Of a DNA stretch of 64,000 bases, positions 1 through 9,450 are shown in pieces; the stretch's first letter is position 1; each line of letters opens with the position of its first letter. The DNA is from an uncultured Dechloromonas sp. (lineage in GTDB: Bacteria > Pseudomonadota > Gammaproteobacteria > Burkholderiales > Rhodocyclaceae): the NCBI RefSeq assembly GCF_945957265.1, contig NZ_CAMFKO010000007.1, forward strand, positions 1 to 64,000, in the 5' to 3' direction. The position numbers were made by a program, and so were the translations under genes. Below the pieces are notes generated by a model, which worked only from the letters and a program-made list of their open reading frames with translations, made no database searches and was not told where the DNA came from.

Positions 1-496
1 GCACGGCGCCGTTCATGGTCATCGACACGGAAATCTTGTCGAGCGGGATGCCGTCGAACAGGATCTTCATGTCTTCGACGGAGTCGATCGCCACGCCGGC
101 CTTGCCGACGTCGCCGGTGACGCGGGCATTGTCCGAGTCGTAGCCGCGGTGCGTCGCCAGGTCGAAGGCGACCGACACGCCCTGGCCGCCGGCGGCGAGC
201 GCCTTGCGGTAGAAGGCGTTGGAGGCCTCGGCGGTGGAGAAGCCGGCGTACTGGCGGATGGTCCACGGCTTGACGGCATACATGGTCGGCTGCGGGCCGC
301 GCAGGAAGGGCGCGACACCGGGCAGGGTATCGGCGAACTCGAGGTTCTCAACGTCCTTCTTGGTATACAGGGCCTTTACAACCAGTCCTTCGGGGGTATT
401 CCAGACCAGGTTGTTAACGTCGCCACCCGGTGACTGCTTGGCGGCTGCCTTTTCCCAGGCATCCAGGTTGTTGGAATCAAAGAACTTTTCTGACAT
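1..496 (-). CDS. scpA: methylmalonyl-CoA mutase, large catalytic subunit (5' part only)
   Basis: The first ~165 codons of a gene running off the left edge. Methylmalonyl-CoA mutase interconverts succinyl-CoA and (R)-methylmalonyl-CoA with adenosylcobalamin. The family blocks [25 protein letters not shown] and [17 protein letters not shown] are all visible, in the order and spacing of the N-terminal substrate-binding barrel. The start ATG (494-496) is followed by [10 protein letters not shown]; the upstream strand carries a GGGGTG stretch. The gene is divergent from a GntR/FCD regulator, with a palindrome between them, so it is probably controlled by that repressor. The B12-binding C-terminal domain lies outside the window. 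Alternative gene names are mcmA and mutB. It is a likely consumer of the B12 handled by the cobalamin island further along. Confidence 0.93.
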   Translation of the reverse strand, partial: MSEKFFDSNNLDAWEKAAAKQSPGGDVNNLVWNTPEGLVVKALYTKKDVENLEFADTLPGVAPFLRGPQPTMYAVKPWTIRQYAGFSTAEASNAFYRKALAAGGQGVSVAFDLATHRGYDSDNARVTGDVGKAGVAIDSVEDMKILFDGIPLDKISVSMTMNGAV

Positions 497-570
497 GAGA
501 CACCCCTAGCTGATTCGATTTTTTTCGGCCGATGATGCAGAATTCAAAATTCTACGCTTTTGAACTTCGC

Positions 571-614
571 TTGACATACCAAGTGACACATAATACTGTA
601 TCCATAATTATGGA
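571..614. promoter_or_regulatory. divergent promoters with perfect 14-bp palindromic operator candidate
   Basis: TCCATAATTATGGA at 601-614 is a perfect palindrome. On the + strand TTGACA (571-576) sits 17 bp before a weak -10 TACTGT (594-599), which would put the palindrome over the transcription start of the gntR gene. On the - strand TTGCTT (614-619) is 18 bp before TATTAT (590-595), so the same palindrome lies in the spacer of the putative mutase promoter. This is a natural site for a dimeric FCD-type GntR repressor. Promoter assignments are by eye. Confidence 0.5.
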
Positions 615-659
615 AGCAAGTCGGCAATGCACCGATTTCTCCACCGAGACCACATCACA

Positions 660-1325
660 ATGACCCGCATCGCACCCACCGCGCTCTACCAGGAAGTTGC
701 CGAACGCCTTCGCCAACGCATTTTTGCCCACGAACTGACCCCGGGCACCTGGATAGACGAGCAGAAACTCGCCGAACAGTACGGTATTTCGCGTACGCCC
801 TTGCGCGAGGCGCTCAAGGTTCTCGCCTCCGAAGGCCTCGTCGAGCTTCGCCCCCGCCGCGGCTGCTACGTCACCGAGATTTCCCGGCAGGACCTCGACG
901 ACATCTTCCCGCTGATGGCGATGCTGGAAGGGCGTTGCGCCGCCGAGGCGGTCCGCAATGCCAAGTCGGGCGACATCGCGGCCTTGCAGGACATCCATGC
1001 CCGTCTTGAAAGCGCCGCCCGCGACGGCCGTATCGATGCCTTTTTCGAGGCCAACCAGGAATTCCACAAGCGCATCCAGGAATTGTCCGGCAACCGCTGG
1101 CTGCTGTCGGTCATCCAGGACCTGCGCAAGGTGCTGAAGCTATCCCGCCTCCATTCGCTGTCGCTCGAAGGGCGCCTGCAGCAGTCGCTCGACGAGCACC
1201 GCCTGATCATGGCCGCCGTGGCCGCCAGCGACGCGACCAAGGCGGAGAAGCTGATGCACGATCACCTGCTGTCCGGTCGCGAAGCGCTGGCCAGGATGGA
1301 TGCAAAGACGCCGAAGGCCGCCTGA
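660..1325 (+). CDS. GntR family transcriptional regulator, FadR/FCD subfamily
   Basis: A 221-residue DNA-binding regulator. The N-terminal winged helix-turn-helix (about residues 8-75) contains LAEQYGISRTPLREALKVL and the wing ELRPRRGCYV. The C-terminal all-helical FCD domain (about 85-210) binds a small acidic ligand, often through a metal held by Asp/His residues; FHKRIQELSGNRWL and the closing DEHRLIMAA and MHDHL segments match it. An upstream ATG at 627 exists, but the start at 660 leaves the domain intact and lies better relative to the putative promoter. The gene is divergent from methylmalonyl-CoA mutase, so it probably senses a propionate/methylmalonate-pathway metabolite (inference). 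Confidence 0.88.
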   Translation: MTRIAPTALYQEVAERLRQRIFAHELTPGTWIDEQKLAEQYGISRTPLREALKVLASEGLVELRPRRGCYVTEISRQDLDDIFPLMAMLEGRCAAEAVRNAKSGDIAALQDIHARLESAARDGRIDAFFEANQEFHKRIQELSGNRWLLSVIQDLRKVLKLSRLHSLSLEGRLQQSLDEHRLIMAAVAASDATKAEKLMHDHLLSGREALARMDAKTPKAA

Positions 1326-1339
1326 TCGGGCCCTGCGGA

Positions 1340-2626
1340 TCAACGCATCCGGCTTTCGATGCCGGCGAACAACCTGTCGTAGATTGCCACCAGCGCCTCG
1401 CGGTCCTGGCTGCCCTTGACCCAGCGGCGCGAGCGGGCAATCTTGACGGCCTCCTGCTCCATCTCCGACAGCGACGCGACGTTCACCTCCTGACCGTGCA
1501 GGATCGACGTGGCGTCAGCCCTCGCTCGCTGCGCCGTCGCCACCAGCCCCATCGACGATTCCATGGCGCTGGCGCCCGCCTCGATCGTCGTCACCAGCTC
1601 GCAGACCTGGTTGGCCGACGACGCCGAACTGGCCAGTTCGCTGCTGAATTCGAACGCGGTCTGCCGCGCTTCGGACACCGAGGCCTTCAGCGCGCCGATT
1701 TCCGTCGTTGCCGATTGCATCGACAGCATGATCGCCGCGATGGCTGCCGATATTTCCTCTGCCGAATGCTGGGCCTGGTCGGCCAGCTTGCGCACCTCGT
1801 CGGCGACCACCGCGAAGCCCCTGCCCGCCTCGCCGGCCCGCGCCGCTTCGATGGCCGCGTTCAGGGCCAGCAGATTGGTCTGCTTGGCAATGCCGTCGAT
1901 CCGGGTCGTCAGCAGCTGGATATCGGCCGTTTTTGCATTCAGGTCGTCGAGCGCCCCGGCGCCCCCTTCCGCCGCCTGCTGCGCCTCGCCCATGGCTTCC
2001 GACATGCGCTGGGCCGCCGCCGACATGCCGCTGGCCGACTCCCCGAAACTGGCGGCCAGGGTTCGCGAGCTGCGTGAATTTCCGCCCACTTCGCGCAGGG
2101 CCTGATCGACGTGCTCGATCGCCAGCGACAAGCCGCGCTCCGAACGCAGGAAAATCCGCGACAGCAGGGCTTCGCGGGCAATGGACTCCTGCGCCTCCTC
2201 GAGATGATCGAGCAGTTGTTGCATCTGCTCGAGAACGCTGCGGAAGGTGCCGTGCAATCCGGGCAATTGCAGGCGACGGACGGTATTTCCGCTCGACGAA
2301 GCCTGCATCGCGCCGAGGATTTCGCGAAACGCCGTCTCGGTCTGATCGAGCACGGCGTTCAGGTTCACCCGGATCGCCTCCAGCATGGGATCGTCGAGGC
2401 GATGCGGCAGGCGGGCAACCAGCTGGCCGCTACCCATCTTGCGCAACAGGTCGTCGACCTTGGCGAGATCGGCCCGCGATTCCGCCCCCGGCCACAGCAG
2501 GACCAGCAGGGCGGCGAGCGCGGCCCCGATCACCGCCGACGCCGATACAAAAGCCATTCCTCCGGCCAGCACCAGCAGGAAGGCGAGCAGCAGCTTGCGC
2601 TTAAAGGGAGAAAACCAGTTCTTCAT
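1340..2626 (-). CDS. methyl-accepting chemotaxis protein lacking its own sensor domain
   Basis: A 428-residue membrane chemoreceptor. Residues about 9-46 are hydrophobic and form one or two membrane segments with almost no periplasmic loop. A HAMP-like stretch follows (about 47-110), then a long helical signalling domain containing the conserved hairpin [20 protein letters not shown], which contacts CheA/CheW. No ligand-binding domain is present. Its start lies inside the end of the upstream PAS gene (26-bp overlap), so the two are translationally coupled and together reproduce the domain content of the aerotaxis receptor Aer, split into two proteins. It ends just before the convergent gntR stop. 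Confidence 0.9.
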   Translation of the reverse strand: MKNWFSPFKRKLLLAFLLVLAGGMAFVSASAVIGAALAALLVLLWPGAESRADLAKVDDLLRKMGSGQLVARLPHRLDDPMLEAIRVNLNAVLDQTETAFREILGAMQASSSGNTVRRLQLPGLHGTFRSVLEQMQQLLDHLEEAQESIAREALLSRIFLRSERGLSLAIEHVDQALREVGGNSRSSRTLAASFGESASGMSAAAQRMSEAMGEAQQAAEGGAGALDDLNAKTADIQLLTTRIDGIAKQTNLLALNAAIEAARAGEAGRGFAVVADEVRKLADQAQHSAEEISAAIAAIMLSMQSATTEIGALKASVSEARQTAFEFSSELASSASSANQVCELVTTIEAGASAMESSMGLVATAQRARADATSILHGQEVNVASLSEMEQEAVKIARSRRWVKGSQDREALVAIYDRLFAGIESRMR

Positions 2627-3119
2627 AGCTCATTCCGGTCTGTTTCATGATGTCGACCAGGACCGCCGTACCGGCCTCGATGGCCGAACGCGCCCCGGCT
2701 GCCTTTTCCGCGGCCAGCATGGCCCGATAGACCGGCTCGATCTTGGCGACCGCCTCGGCCGACGGACAGCGGCGCACCGAGGTATAGCCCACGATCTGGC
2801 CGTTGGCGTCGACATCCGGCGTGATGTGGGTGAATACCCAGTAGAAACCGCCATCCTTGGACATGTTCTTGACGTAGGCGAAGAACTCCTTGCCGGACTG
2901 TATGGTGTCCCAGGCCAGCTTGAAGGCCGCGCGTGGCATGTCGGGATGCCGGATGATGTTGTGCTGCGAACCGAGCAGTTCTGCCTCGGAATACCCGGAA
3001 AACTCGATGAATATCGGGTTTCCATAGGTGATGATGCCCTTGGGGTTGGTTTTGGAAACGATGAAATCGTTTTCCCGCATCTTGCGTTCGACGTTGCTTG
3101 GTTGAATGGCTCTCTTCAT
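2601..3119 (-). CDS. PAS domain protein, Aer-type redox/oxygen sensor subunit
   Basis: A 172-residue soluble protein consisting essentially of one PAS domain (about 15-120). The segments [38 protein letters not shown] and [13 protein letters not shown] are those of FAD-binding Aer PAS domains. The C-terminal ~50 residues are helical, with no membrane segment. The gene overlaps the following chemoreceptor gene, which has membrane and signalling domains but no sensor. The natural reading is that this PAS protein docks on the chemoreceptor and reports redox state or oxygen to the flagellar motor. FAD binding is inferred from family similarity. Confidence 0.85.
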   Translation of the reverse strand: MKRAIQPSNVERKMRENDFIVSKTNPKGIITYGNPIFIEFSGYSEAELLGSQHNIIRHPDMPRAAFKLAWDTIQSGKEFFAYVKNMSKDGGFYWVFTHITPDVDANGQIVGYTSVRRCPSAEAVAKIEPVYRAMLAAEKAAGARSAIEAGTAVLVDIMKQTGMSYEELVFSL

Positions 3120-3192
3120 TGCGCCCCTCCGATTCTTGCGAATTTACTATAAATCGTAGTTTTTCAACATGTCGTCGGAAGCCGGGCGTAAA

Positions 3193-3224
3193 AAAACCCC
3201 GGCAGCCTGCGCTGCCGGGGTTTT
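3193..3224 (-). terminator. intrinsic terminator of actP
   Basis: A perfect 14-bp stem (3193-3206 with 3211-3224) closes a 4-nt loop. Read on the - strand the stem ends in a run of seven T (3196-3190). It starts 17 bp after the actP stop. The reverse orientation also ends in TTTT, but no + strand gene ends here. Confidence 0.9.
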
Positions 3225-3241
3225 GGCGAAACCTGAACGGT

Positions 3242-4915
3242 TTAGTGGTTGCTGGCCGAAGCCGCGCCGAAACCGGTCTGGGCGCGGACATACTGGTCTT
3301 CGAAGGCCTCGATTTCCTGTCCCGCGCGCACGCTGGAATCGGTCTTCGAGAAGATGTAGGCGAGCAGGAAGGCAATCGGCATCGCGAACAGTGCCGGCTG
3401 AGTGTAGGGGAACAGTGCAGCCTTGTTGCCCAGCACGTCGACCCACACCGACTTCGAGAACAGCACGAACAGCACGGCGGAAACCAGGCCGCCGTAACCG
3501 CCGAACAGGGCGCCGCGTGTCGTCAGGCCCTTCCAGTACATGGACAGGATGAGCACCGGGAAGTTGGCGGCAGCCGCCACGCCGAAGGCCAGGCCGACCA
3601 TGAAGGCGATGTTCTGCTTCTCGAACAGGATGCCGAGCACGATGGCGACGGCACCGAGGCAGATGGTGGCGATCTTGGAGACGCGGATCTCGGTCGCTTC
3701 GGATGCCTGACCCTTCATGATCACGCGGGCATAGATGTCGTGCGAGATCGCCGAGGCGCCGGCCAGTGCCAGGCCGGACACGACGGCCAGGATGGTGGCG
3801 AAGGCCACGGCCGCCAGGAAGCCCAGCAGCATGTTGCCGCCGACCGCCTTGGCCAGGTGCATGGCGACCATGTTGCCACCGCCAATCAGCTTGCCGCCAA
3901 CCGTGCCGCCTTCGAAGAACTCGGGGTTCTGGCCGACGATCAGGATACCGGCGAGGCCCATCAGGAAGATGACGTTGAAGAAGTAGGCAACGAAACCGGA
4001 GGCGTAGAGCACCGACTTGCGGGCTTCCTTGGCATCGGTCACGGTGAAGAAACGCATCAGGATGTGCGGCAGGCCGGCGGTGCCGAACATCAGGCCGAGG
4101 CCCAGCGAAATGGCGGTGACCGGGTCCTTGAGCAGGGCGCCCGGATACATCAGCTTGTCGCCCAACTTGTGGACCGCGGTTGCCCTTTCCAGCAGCTTGG
4201 TGAAGGAGAAGTCGAACTGGCTCATCGCCAGGAACATCACCAGCGTGCCGCCCGACAGCAGCATGCAGGCCTTGATGATCTGCACCCAGGTGGTGGCGAC
4301 CATGCCGCCGAAGGTGACGTACACCATCATCAGGATGCCGACGGCGAAGATCGCCGTGTTGTAGTCCAGGCCGAAGAGCAGCTTGATCAACTGGCCGGCG
4401 CCGACCATCTGGGCGATCAGGTAGAAGCAGACGACGGTCAGCGACGAAATCGCGGCCATCGTGCGCACCTTGCCCTGGTCGAGGCGATAGGCGGTGATGT
4501 CGGAGAAGGTGAACTTGCCCAGGTTGCGCAGGCGTTCGGCCATCAGGAAGAGGATGATCGGCCAGCCGGCGAAGAAGCACAGCATGTAGATATAGCCGTC
4601 ATAGCCCTGGGTATAGACCATGGCGGTCAGACCGAGCAGGGTGGCCGCCGACATGTAGTCGCCGGCGATGGCCAGGCCGTTCTGGAAGCCGGTGATGCCG
4701 CCGCCGGCGGTGTAGAAGTCGGACGTCGACTTGGTGCGCGAGGCGGCCCAGTAGGTAATGCCCATCGTCATCGCGACGAAGATGCAGAACATGATGATGG
4801 CGTGCCAGTTGGTGGCCTGCTTTTCGGTGATGCCTTCCAGCGGGCCGCCGGCGAAGGCGGTGGCCGCGGCGGCAACGAGGCCGGCGGCGGCAGCGATTCG
4901 AGTCAAGCGGTTCAT
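3242..4915 (-). CDS. actP: cation/acetate symporter ActP
   Basis: A 557-residue sodium:solute symporter-family permease that brings in acetate and other short carboxylates with a cation. After an N-terminal signal-like segment (ends near ATAFAG) come about 13 membrane helices. Family signatures visible are [20 protein letters not shown] and [11 protein letters not shown] near the N-terminus and [17 protein letters not shown] mid-protein. Length is normal for ActP. Its start codon overlaps the stop of yjcH by one base (TAATG), the usual yjcH-actP operon arrangement. A strong terminator follows. Confidence 0.96.
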   Translation of the reverse strand: MNRLTRIAAAAGLVAAAATAFAGGPLEGITEKQATNWHAIIMFCIFVAMTMGITYWAASRTKSTSDFYTAGGGITGFQNGLAIAGDYMSAATLLGLTAMVYTQGYDGYIYMLCFFAGWPIILFLMAERLRNLGKFTFSDITAYRLDQGKVRTMAAISSLTVVCFYLIAQMVGAGQLIKLLFGLDYNTAIFAVGILMMVYVTFGGMVATTWVQIIKACMLLSGGTLVMFLAMSQFDFSFTKLLERATAVHKLGDKLMYPGALLKDPVTAISLGLGLMFGTAGLPHILMRFFTVTDAKEARKSVLYASGFVAYFFNVIFLMGLAGILIVGQNPEFFEGGTVGGKLIGGGNMVAMHLAKAVGGNMLLGFLAAVAFATILAVVSGLALAGASAISHDIYARVIMKGQASEATEIRVSKIATICLGAVAIVLGILFEKQNIAFMVGLAFGVAAAANFPVLILSMYWKGLTTRGALFGGYGGLVSAVLFVLFSKSVWVDVLGNKAALFPYTQPALFAMPIAFLLAYIFSKTDSSVRAGQEIEAFEDQYVRAQTGFGAASASNH

Positions 4916-5235
4916 TATTTGTTCTCCTTCCAGGCTTCCTTGACGATCTCCTGCGTCAAGGCGTCGAATTCGCTATTCGCGCGCTTGACGTACACTGCGG
5001 TCAGCACCCAGAAGAAAATGAACATGAAGAGTTCGACGGCGATCCCCACCGTCACCTTCGACCCTTCGGCAATCGGCTGCCCCAAGGACAACGGATTGAA
5101 GGCAACAACCATCACGAAGCCATAGAACATGGCCAGGACAATGAAAGCCAGGGTCCACGCAAACCGCCCCCGACGGGCAACCAGGTCCTGGAACTTCGGA
5201 TTTGCCCGCATCCGCTCATACATCGCGCTGCTCAT
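4915..5235 (-). CDS. yjcH: DUF485 inner-membrane protein YjcH
   Basis: A 106-residue protein with two membrane helices (about 27-49 and 63-84), belonging to the DUF485 family that is nearly always encoded directly upstream of actP. The N-terminal segment [16 protein letters not shown] is typical. Its role is not firmly established; it is assumed to be an accessory of the acetate permease. GGGAG lies at a good distance before the ATG. The upstream 118 bp shared with the divergent enoyl-CoA hydratase is strikingly AT-rich for this genome and should hold both promoters. Confidence 0.93.
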   Translation of the reverse strand: MSSAMYERMRANPKFQDLVARRGRFAWTLAFIVLAMFYGFVMVVAFNPLSLGQPIAEGSKVTVGIAVELFMFIFFWVLTAVYVKRANSEFDALTQEIVKEAWKENK

Positions 5236-5353
5236 CGCTATCTCCCTTATTAATAATTAGTACAAATTGCATCAATAATTATATCTTATAGAAGACTCGG
5301 CAGACATAAACCCGGCCCCCCTATTTCGTATTAAACCGAAAGAAAGCAAGCAC

Positions 5354-6130
5354 ATGAGTAAGATCGACCTCGACGTTCAGGGCGAAATCGCGACCCTGAC
5401 ACTGAACAATCCCGACAAGCTGAACGCCATCAACCGGGCCATGTGGCAGCAGCTTTCCGAACAGGTCGGGCGCCTCAGCGCCGACGCCGGAATCCGCTGC
5501 ATCATCCTGCGCGGCGCCGGCGACCAGGCCTTTGCCGCCGGCGGCGACCTCGAGGAATTCGTCACCGGGCGCGCCACCCTGGCGCAGGCCCTCGACTATC
5601 ACGGCGAGGTCGCCAAGGCCCTCAACGCCATTGCCGACTGCCCGCACCCGACGGTGGCGCTGATCAGCGGCGCCTGCATCGGCGGCGGGCTGGAGATCGC
5701 CGGCGTCTGCGACTTCCGCATCGCCGGCGAGAGCGCCCGCTTCGGGGCGCCGATCAACCGCCTGGGTTTTTCGATGTATCCGGGAGAAATGGAAGGCCTG
5801 CTCCGCCTGCTCGGGCCGACCGTGGTCAAGGAAATCCTTCTCGAAGGGCGCATCATGCAGGCCCCGGAAGCCTATGAAAAAGGCCTGCTGACGCGGGTTG
5901 TCGCCGACAGCGACGTGGTCGGCGAAGCCTACGCCACCGCCCGCCGCATCTGCGCCGGCGCCCCGCTGGTCGCCGGCTGGCACAAGCAGTGGATACGCCG
6001 CCTGCTCGACGGCCGGCCGCTGACCGACGCAGAAAAGGCCGAGTCTTTCGCCTTCCTGCAAACCGAGGACTACAAGGAAGGGCTGGCCGCCTTCCTGGAA
6101 AAGCGCAAGCCGGTATTCAAGGCGCGCTGA
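5354..6130 (+). CDS. enoyl-CoA hydratase/isomerase family protein
   Basis: A 258-residue crotonase-fold enzyme. The oxyanion-hole segment (GDQAFAAGGDLEEF, about residues 56-69) and the second signature (ALISGACIGGGLEIAGVCDF, about 98-117) are intact; the position of the usual second catalytic Glu is occupied in the NRLGFSMYPGEMEGLL region. The likely reaction is hydration or isomerisation of an acyl-CoA, but the exact substrate cannot be read from the sequence. Divergent from yjcH-actP; convergent with a TauE/SafE gene 12 bp away. Confidence 0.88.
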   Translation: MSKIDLDVQGEIATLTLNNPDKLNAINRAMWQQLSEQVGRLSADAGIRCIILRGAGDQAFAAGGDLEEFVTGRATLAQALDYHGEVAKALNAIADCPHPTVALISGACIGGGLEIAGVCDFRIAGESARFGAPINRLGFSMYPGEMEGLLRLLGPTVVKEILLEGRIMQAPEAYEKGLLTRVVADSDVVGEAYATARRICAGAPLVAGWHKQWIRRLLDGRPLTDAEKAESFAFLQTEDYKEGLAAFLEKRKPVFKAR

Positions 6131-6142
6131 CCGCCGGGCCGG

Positions 6143-6952
6143 CTAGGTGCCGTACAGGCTCCACAACATCTTGGCGGAGAGGATCAGCAGCAGGCCGGCG
6201 AAGACGCGCTTGAGCACCTTGACCGGCAGGCGGTGGGCCAGCCGAGCTCCCAGCGGCGCGGCCAGCACGCTGGCGACCAGGATGATGCCCAGCGCCGGCA
6301 GGTAGAGGAAGCCGAGGCTGCCGGCCGGCAGTTCGGGATGCCCCCAGCCGTTCCACAGATAGCCGAGGGTGCCGCCGAGCGCGATCGGCAGGCCGACCGC
6401 CGCCGAGGTGCCGATCGCCTGGTGCGGGCGCACGTTGCACCAGATCAGGTAGGGCACGGTCAGCGCCCCGCCGCCCATCGCGGCCAGGCTGGCGACGGTG
6501 CCGATCACCCCGCCGGCCAGGCCCAGGCCGCCCCGGCCCGGCAGGCTGCGCGTCGGCTGCGGGCGCAGGTTGGCGATCATCTGGACAGCGACCATGATCA
6601 TGAAGGCGACGAAGAAGATCGACAGCGCCTGCGAGGAAATCCTGGCCGCCAGCTGGGCGCCGAACAGGGTGCCGAGCAGGATGCCCGGAGTCAGCCGGCG
6701 CATCACCGGCCACAGCACCGCCCCGTGGGCATGATGGGCGCGCAGGCTGGACAGCGAGGTGAACAGGATGGTCGCCATCGACGTGCCGAGCGCCAGGTGC
6801 AGCACCTCGCGCGCCGGGAAACCCTGGGCGCCGAAGATGATCGTCAGCACCGGCACGACGACGACCCCGCCGCCGACCCCGAGCAGGCCGGCGAAAAAGC
6901 CGGCCACGGCACCGGTCGCCAGGTAGGCCAGAACGACATCGATAGGAATCAC
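6143..6952 (-). CDS. TauE/SafE family sulfite/organic anion exporter (copy 1)
   Basis: A 269-residue integral membrane protein with about eight helices in two repeated halves. Family motifs GLLGVGGGVVVVP (about 22-34) and the second-half AAMGGGALTVPYL are present. Members move sulfite, sulfoacetate, taurine-related or other small anions; the substrate here is unknown. It shares exact blocks with the other TauE/SafE gene at 16864-17664, including HLALGTSMATI and GARLAHRLPVK, so the two are paralogues flanking the malonate locus. It lies 42 bp downstream of nothing on its own strand: the next gene upstream is divergent in neither direction but a separate unit ending at 6995... reading on the same strand, mdcH precedes it and could be co-transcribed. 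Confidence 0.9.
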   Translation of the reverse strand: MIPIDVVLAYLATGAVAGFFAGLLGVGGGVVVVPVLTIIFGAQGFPAREVLHLALGTSMATILFTSLSSLRAHHAHGAVLWPVMRRLTPGILLGTLFGAQLAARISSQALSIFFVAFMIMVAVQMIANLRPQPTRSLPGRGGLGLAGGVIGTVASLAAMGGGALTVPYLIWCNVRPHQAIGTSAAVGLPIALGGTLGYLWNGWGHPELPAGSLGFLYLPALGIILVASVLAAPLGARLAHRLPVKVLKRVFAGLLLILSAKMLWSLYGT

Positions 6953-6994
6953 GCGGGGAACCGTCGAATCTATATCAGGAAACCCTGAATCTTA

Positions 6995-7906
6995 TCAGGC
7001 GTAACGCCGCAGCCAGTCGACTATCCCGGCCGACGAGCGGAAATCGTCGCTGGCGCGCACCGGTATCTCCGGCGCCAACTCGGCGAACAATTTGCTCAGG
7101 GCATTGCCGGGACCGATCTCCAGCACGACGTCGGGCTGCAGTTCGCGGATGCCATGCAGGCAGGCCGCCCAGTCGAGCGGCGAACGGATTTGCCGGGCCA
7201 GCGCATCGAGCGCCGCCTGCGCGCTGCGCGACGGCTGGCCGTCGATGGCGCTGAGGACGGGCAGCATCAGGCGCCTGTCGGGCAAGGCCGCCAGCTGCTG
7301 CCGGAAGGCCTCGGCCGCCGCGTCCAGCCAGGGCGTATGCGAGGGCGTGCGCACCGCCAGCGACACCAGCCGCGAGGCGCCCGCCGCCGCGAAGCGTTCG
7401 GCCGCCCGCTCGATGGCCGGTCGCGGACCGGCGACGACCGCGTGGCGCGGCGCATTGCGAATGGCCAGCGCGACGCCCAGTTGCGCCGCCATCGCCTCGA
7501 GCGCGGCATCGTCGAGGCCGAGCACGGCGAGCATCGCGTATTCACCCCGCACAGCGGCATCCATCGCCACGGCGCGCTGGCGGCACAGGCGCAGACCGGT
7601 CTCGGGCGAAAACACCCCGGCAGCGCAGCAGGCGGCCATTTCGCCCAGCGAATAGCCGGCCACCGCGACCGGGCGCGGCACGAGTTCGCGCAAATCCGCC
7701 CAGACAGCCATCTGCTGGGCGAAGATCAAGGGCTGGGCGACGACGTTGCGGGACAGCATTTCCATATCGTTGCCGGCTTCCGGATCGTCGATACCGGGGA
7801 TGATCGCCGGCAAATCGTCCGGCCAGCGTGCGCGTTCCCGGCTGACCTGCCGCCAGTGCTCGGGGCGCTGGTTCCCCTGGCCGCTGAAGAGCAGGGCGAG
7901 ACGCAT
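6995..7906 (-). CDS. mdcH: malonate decarboxylase, malonyl-CoA:ACP transacylase MdcH
   Basis: A 303-residue acyltransferase that primes the decarboxylase by charging the special carrier protein with malonyl from malonyl-CoA. It has the FabD-like fold: FSGQGNQ at the N-terminus, the nucleophile elbow AGYSLGEMAA (about residues 93-102), and the closing VLEIGPGNALSKL. It starts 2 bp after mdcB stops and is the last mdc gene. The gap to the next gene (6953-6994) has only a weak 5-bp hairpin, so read-through into the TauE/SafE gene is possible. Confidence 0.92.
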   Translation of the reverse strand: MRLALLFSGQGNQRPEHWRQVSRERARWPDDLPAIIPGIDDPEAGNDMEMLSRNVVAQPLIFAQQMAVWADLRELVPRPVAVAGYSLGEMAACCAAGVFSPETGLRLCRQRAVAMDAAVRGEYAMLAVLGLDDAALEAMAAQLGVALAIRNAPRHAVVAGPRPAIERAAERFAAAGASRLVSLAVRTPSHTPWLDAAAEAFRQQLAALPDRRLMLPVLSAIDGQPSRSAQAALDALARQIRSPLDWAACLHGIRELQPDVVLEIGPGNALSKLFAELAPEIPVRASDDFRSSAGIVDWLRRYA

Positions 7907-7908
7907 GC

Positions 7909-8787
7909 TCAGCCCGCCCGGCCGAGGTCGGCGAGGAAGAGCGTGACGCCGAGCAGGTCGGCGCTGCCGCCCGGGCTGAGGCGACGGGCGGTGAATTGGC
8001 GGTCGATATCCGCCGCCCGCGCCCGCCAGTCGGCGGCGCCCACGCCGCCGGCCGCCAGGAATCCGGCCGCGGCCTGCCGCGCCCAGTCCAGCCCTTCCCG
8101 GCCGCCGCGCCACAGCAGGTTGGTATCTTCCAGTTCCGCCATCAGCGCGAACAGGGCCTGGGTGGCTGCCGCTTCGCCATCGCCGGTCAGCTCCAGGGCA
8201 TGCCGATAGGCCGGCAAGCCGACCCCGGTCGCCGCCGGAAAGCCGCGCGCTGCCTCGTGGCGCGCGCCACCGGCGCCATGGCGCCGGGCCACCCATTGCC
8301 CGTGGCTGACCGGCGCAGCCGGTGCGTCGCCGGCGAGGATGGCCGGCCCCCACGCCCGGCCGACGAGCGCGCAGACCGTGTCGGGCAGGGGTTTTTCGCC
8401 GGCAGAGAGCAGCCAGCCGGCCGCCGCGCACAGCAGGCCGAGATTGAAAATGGCGCCGCGATGCGTGTTGATGCCGCCGGTCGCCGCCAGCATGGCGTTT
8501 TCGGCGACGATGCCCAGGGTCTTGAGCGGTGCGAAGCCCGGGCGGCCCGCCCCGGCTGCGGCAATCGCCGGGAAATAGCCGCGCAGCGATTGCAGGCTGC
8601 GCACGAAAGTCCGGTAGTCCATGTCCTCATGGCTGCCCGAGCCCTGCGGCCCGACCAGGCCGGGCTTGATCGGCAGGGCGACCTCGCGGTACAGGCTGCG
8701 GATGGCCAGCCGGCCGATGGCGGCGGCATCCGGATCGACGCACCCGGCGCGCCGGGAATCGACCGATAAGCGACGCAGCTCAGGCAC
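7909..8787 (-). CDS. mdcB: triphosphoribosyl-dephospho-CoA synthase MdcB
   Basis: A 292-residue CitG/MdcB-family enzyme making 2'-(5''-triphosphoribosyl)-3'-dephospho-CoA from ATP and dephospho-CoA, the precursor of the MdcC prosthetic group. Family blocks include the N-terminal EVALPIKPGLVGPQGSGSHEDM, seen here in part as ALPIKPGLV and GSHEDMDYRTF, the central LGIVAENAMLAATGGINTHR region and LMAELEDTNLLWRGG. The start overlaps the end of mdcG by 8 bp. Its place after mdcG rather than next to mdcA differs from the classic Klebsiella order. Confidence 0.93.
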   Translation of the reverse strand: MPELRRLSVDSRRAGCVDPDAAAIGRLAIRSLYREVALPIKPGLVGPQGSGSHEDMDYRTFVRSLQSLRGYFPAIAAAGAGRPGFAPLKTLGIVAENAMLAATGGINTHRGAIFNLGLLCAAAGWLLSAGEKPLPDTVCALVGRAWGPAILAGDAPAAPVSHGQWVARRHGAGGARHEAARGFPAATGVGLPAYRHALELTGDGEAAATQALFALMAELEDTNLLWRGGREGLDWARQAAAGFLAAGGVGAADWRARAADIDRQFTARRLSPGGSADLLGVTLFLADLGRAG

Positions 8788-9448
8788 GGCGGCGCTCCTC
8801 GACCAAGCCAGCCAAGAAGTCCTGTACGGTCAGCAAGCCGACGGCCTGCGCCCCCTTGACCAGCACGCCGGCCTGCGGCGAATCGATCTGCCGGTCCAGT
8901 TCCTTCCAGGCCACGGCATCGCCGTTCGGCAGGCGGATTTCGCCATCCAGCCTGCCGCCCAGGCTGGCGGCGCACTGGCGCAGGGCGGCCAGGGTCACGC
9001 AAAGCTGGGACAGGCTGTTTACATCGCAAATCAGGTCGATATCGGATTCGGCATGGCGATAGGCGGCATCGGCGATGACCTCCCAGGCCAGGGAGCCGTA
9101 AACGCCGGCTTCGATGCCGAGCTTGGCCAAGCTTGCGGCGAGGTGCGACAAGGCCTCGGCCTCGGTCGCCGGCAAACGCGACAGGCATTGCGCCACCGAC
9201 AGGGGTGCGCGCGTGGCGGCGACATCCTGCCGCGCCACCCGCAGCCCGACGCGGTGGCGCCCCTGCGCCGTCGGCAGGGTCAGCCCGAGCAGGACGCCCG
9301 CTTGCCCCGATGCCTGACGGGCCGCCACCAGGGGCCGCCCGGCGTCGATCCACTGCCGGACGGCGGCCTGCACGCCCGCTTCGAGTTCGGCGCAGGCCGG
9401 GCGGAAGGACGCCCCGGGCACCAGGAAAACCCGGTCGTGGCGGCGCAT
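8780..9448 (-). CDS. mdcG: phosphoribosyl-dephospho-CoA transferase MdcG
   Basis: A 222-residue nucleotidyltransferase that attaches the phosphoribosyl-dephospho-CoA group to the serine of MdcC. The nucleotidyltransferase acidic motif is visible as YGSLAWEVIADAAYRHAE followed by SDIDLICD (about residues 116-145). The start at MRRHDRVFLVP sits 2 bp after the mdcE stop. Length is typical for the family. Confidence 0.9.
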   Translation of the reverse strand: MRRHDRVFLVPGASFRPACAELEAGVQAAVRQWIDAGRPLVAARQASGQAGVLLGLTLPTAQGRHRVGLRVARQDVAATRAPLSVAQCLSRLPATEAEALSHLAASLAKLGIEAGVYGSLAWEVIADAAYRHAESDIDLICDVNSLSQLCVTLAALRQCAASLGGRLDGEIRLPNGDAVAWKELDRQIDSPQAGVLVKGAQAVGLLTVQDFLAGLVEERRRA

Positions 9449-9450
9449 GC

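Noticed and set aside
3098-5125. A ~675-codon open frame antisense to actP and yjcH
   Set aside because: The translation is low-complexity (His/Asp/Gln-rich) and mirrors the codon bias of the real genes on the other strand.
5236-5353. Specific promoter calls in the AT-rich yjcH/enoyl-CoA hydratase divergent region
   Set aside because: Several -10-like AT stretches occur but none has a well-spaced -35 on a sensible distance from the start codons, so I left them uncalled.
6977-6990. Hairpin after mdcH as a terminator
   Set aside because: The stem has only five base pairs and no T-tract follows on the - strand.
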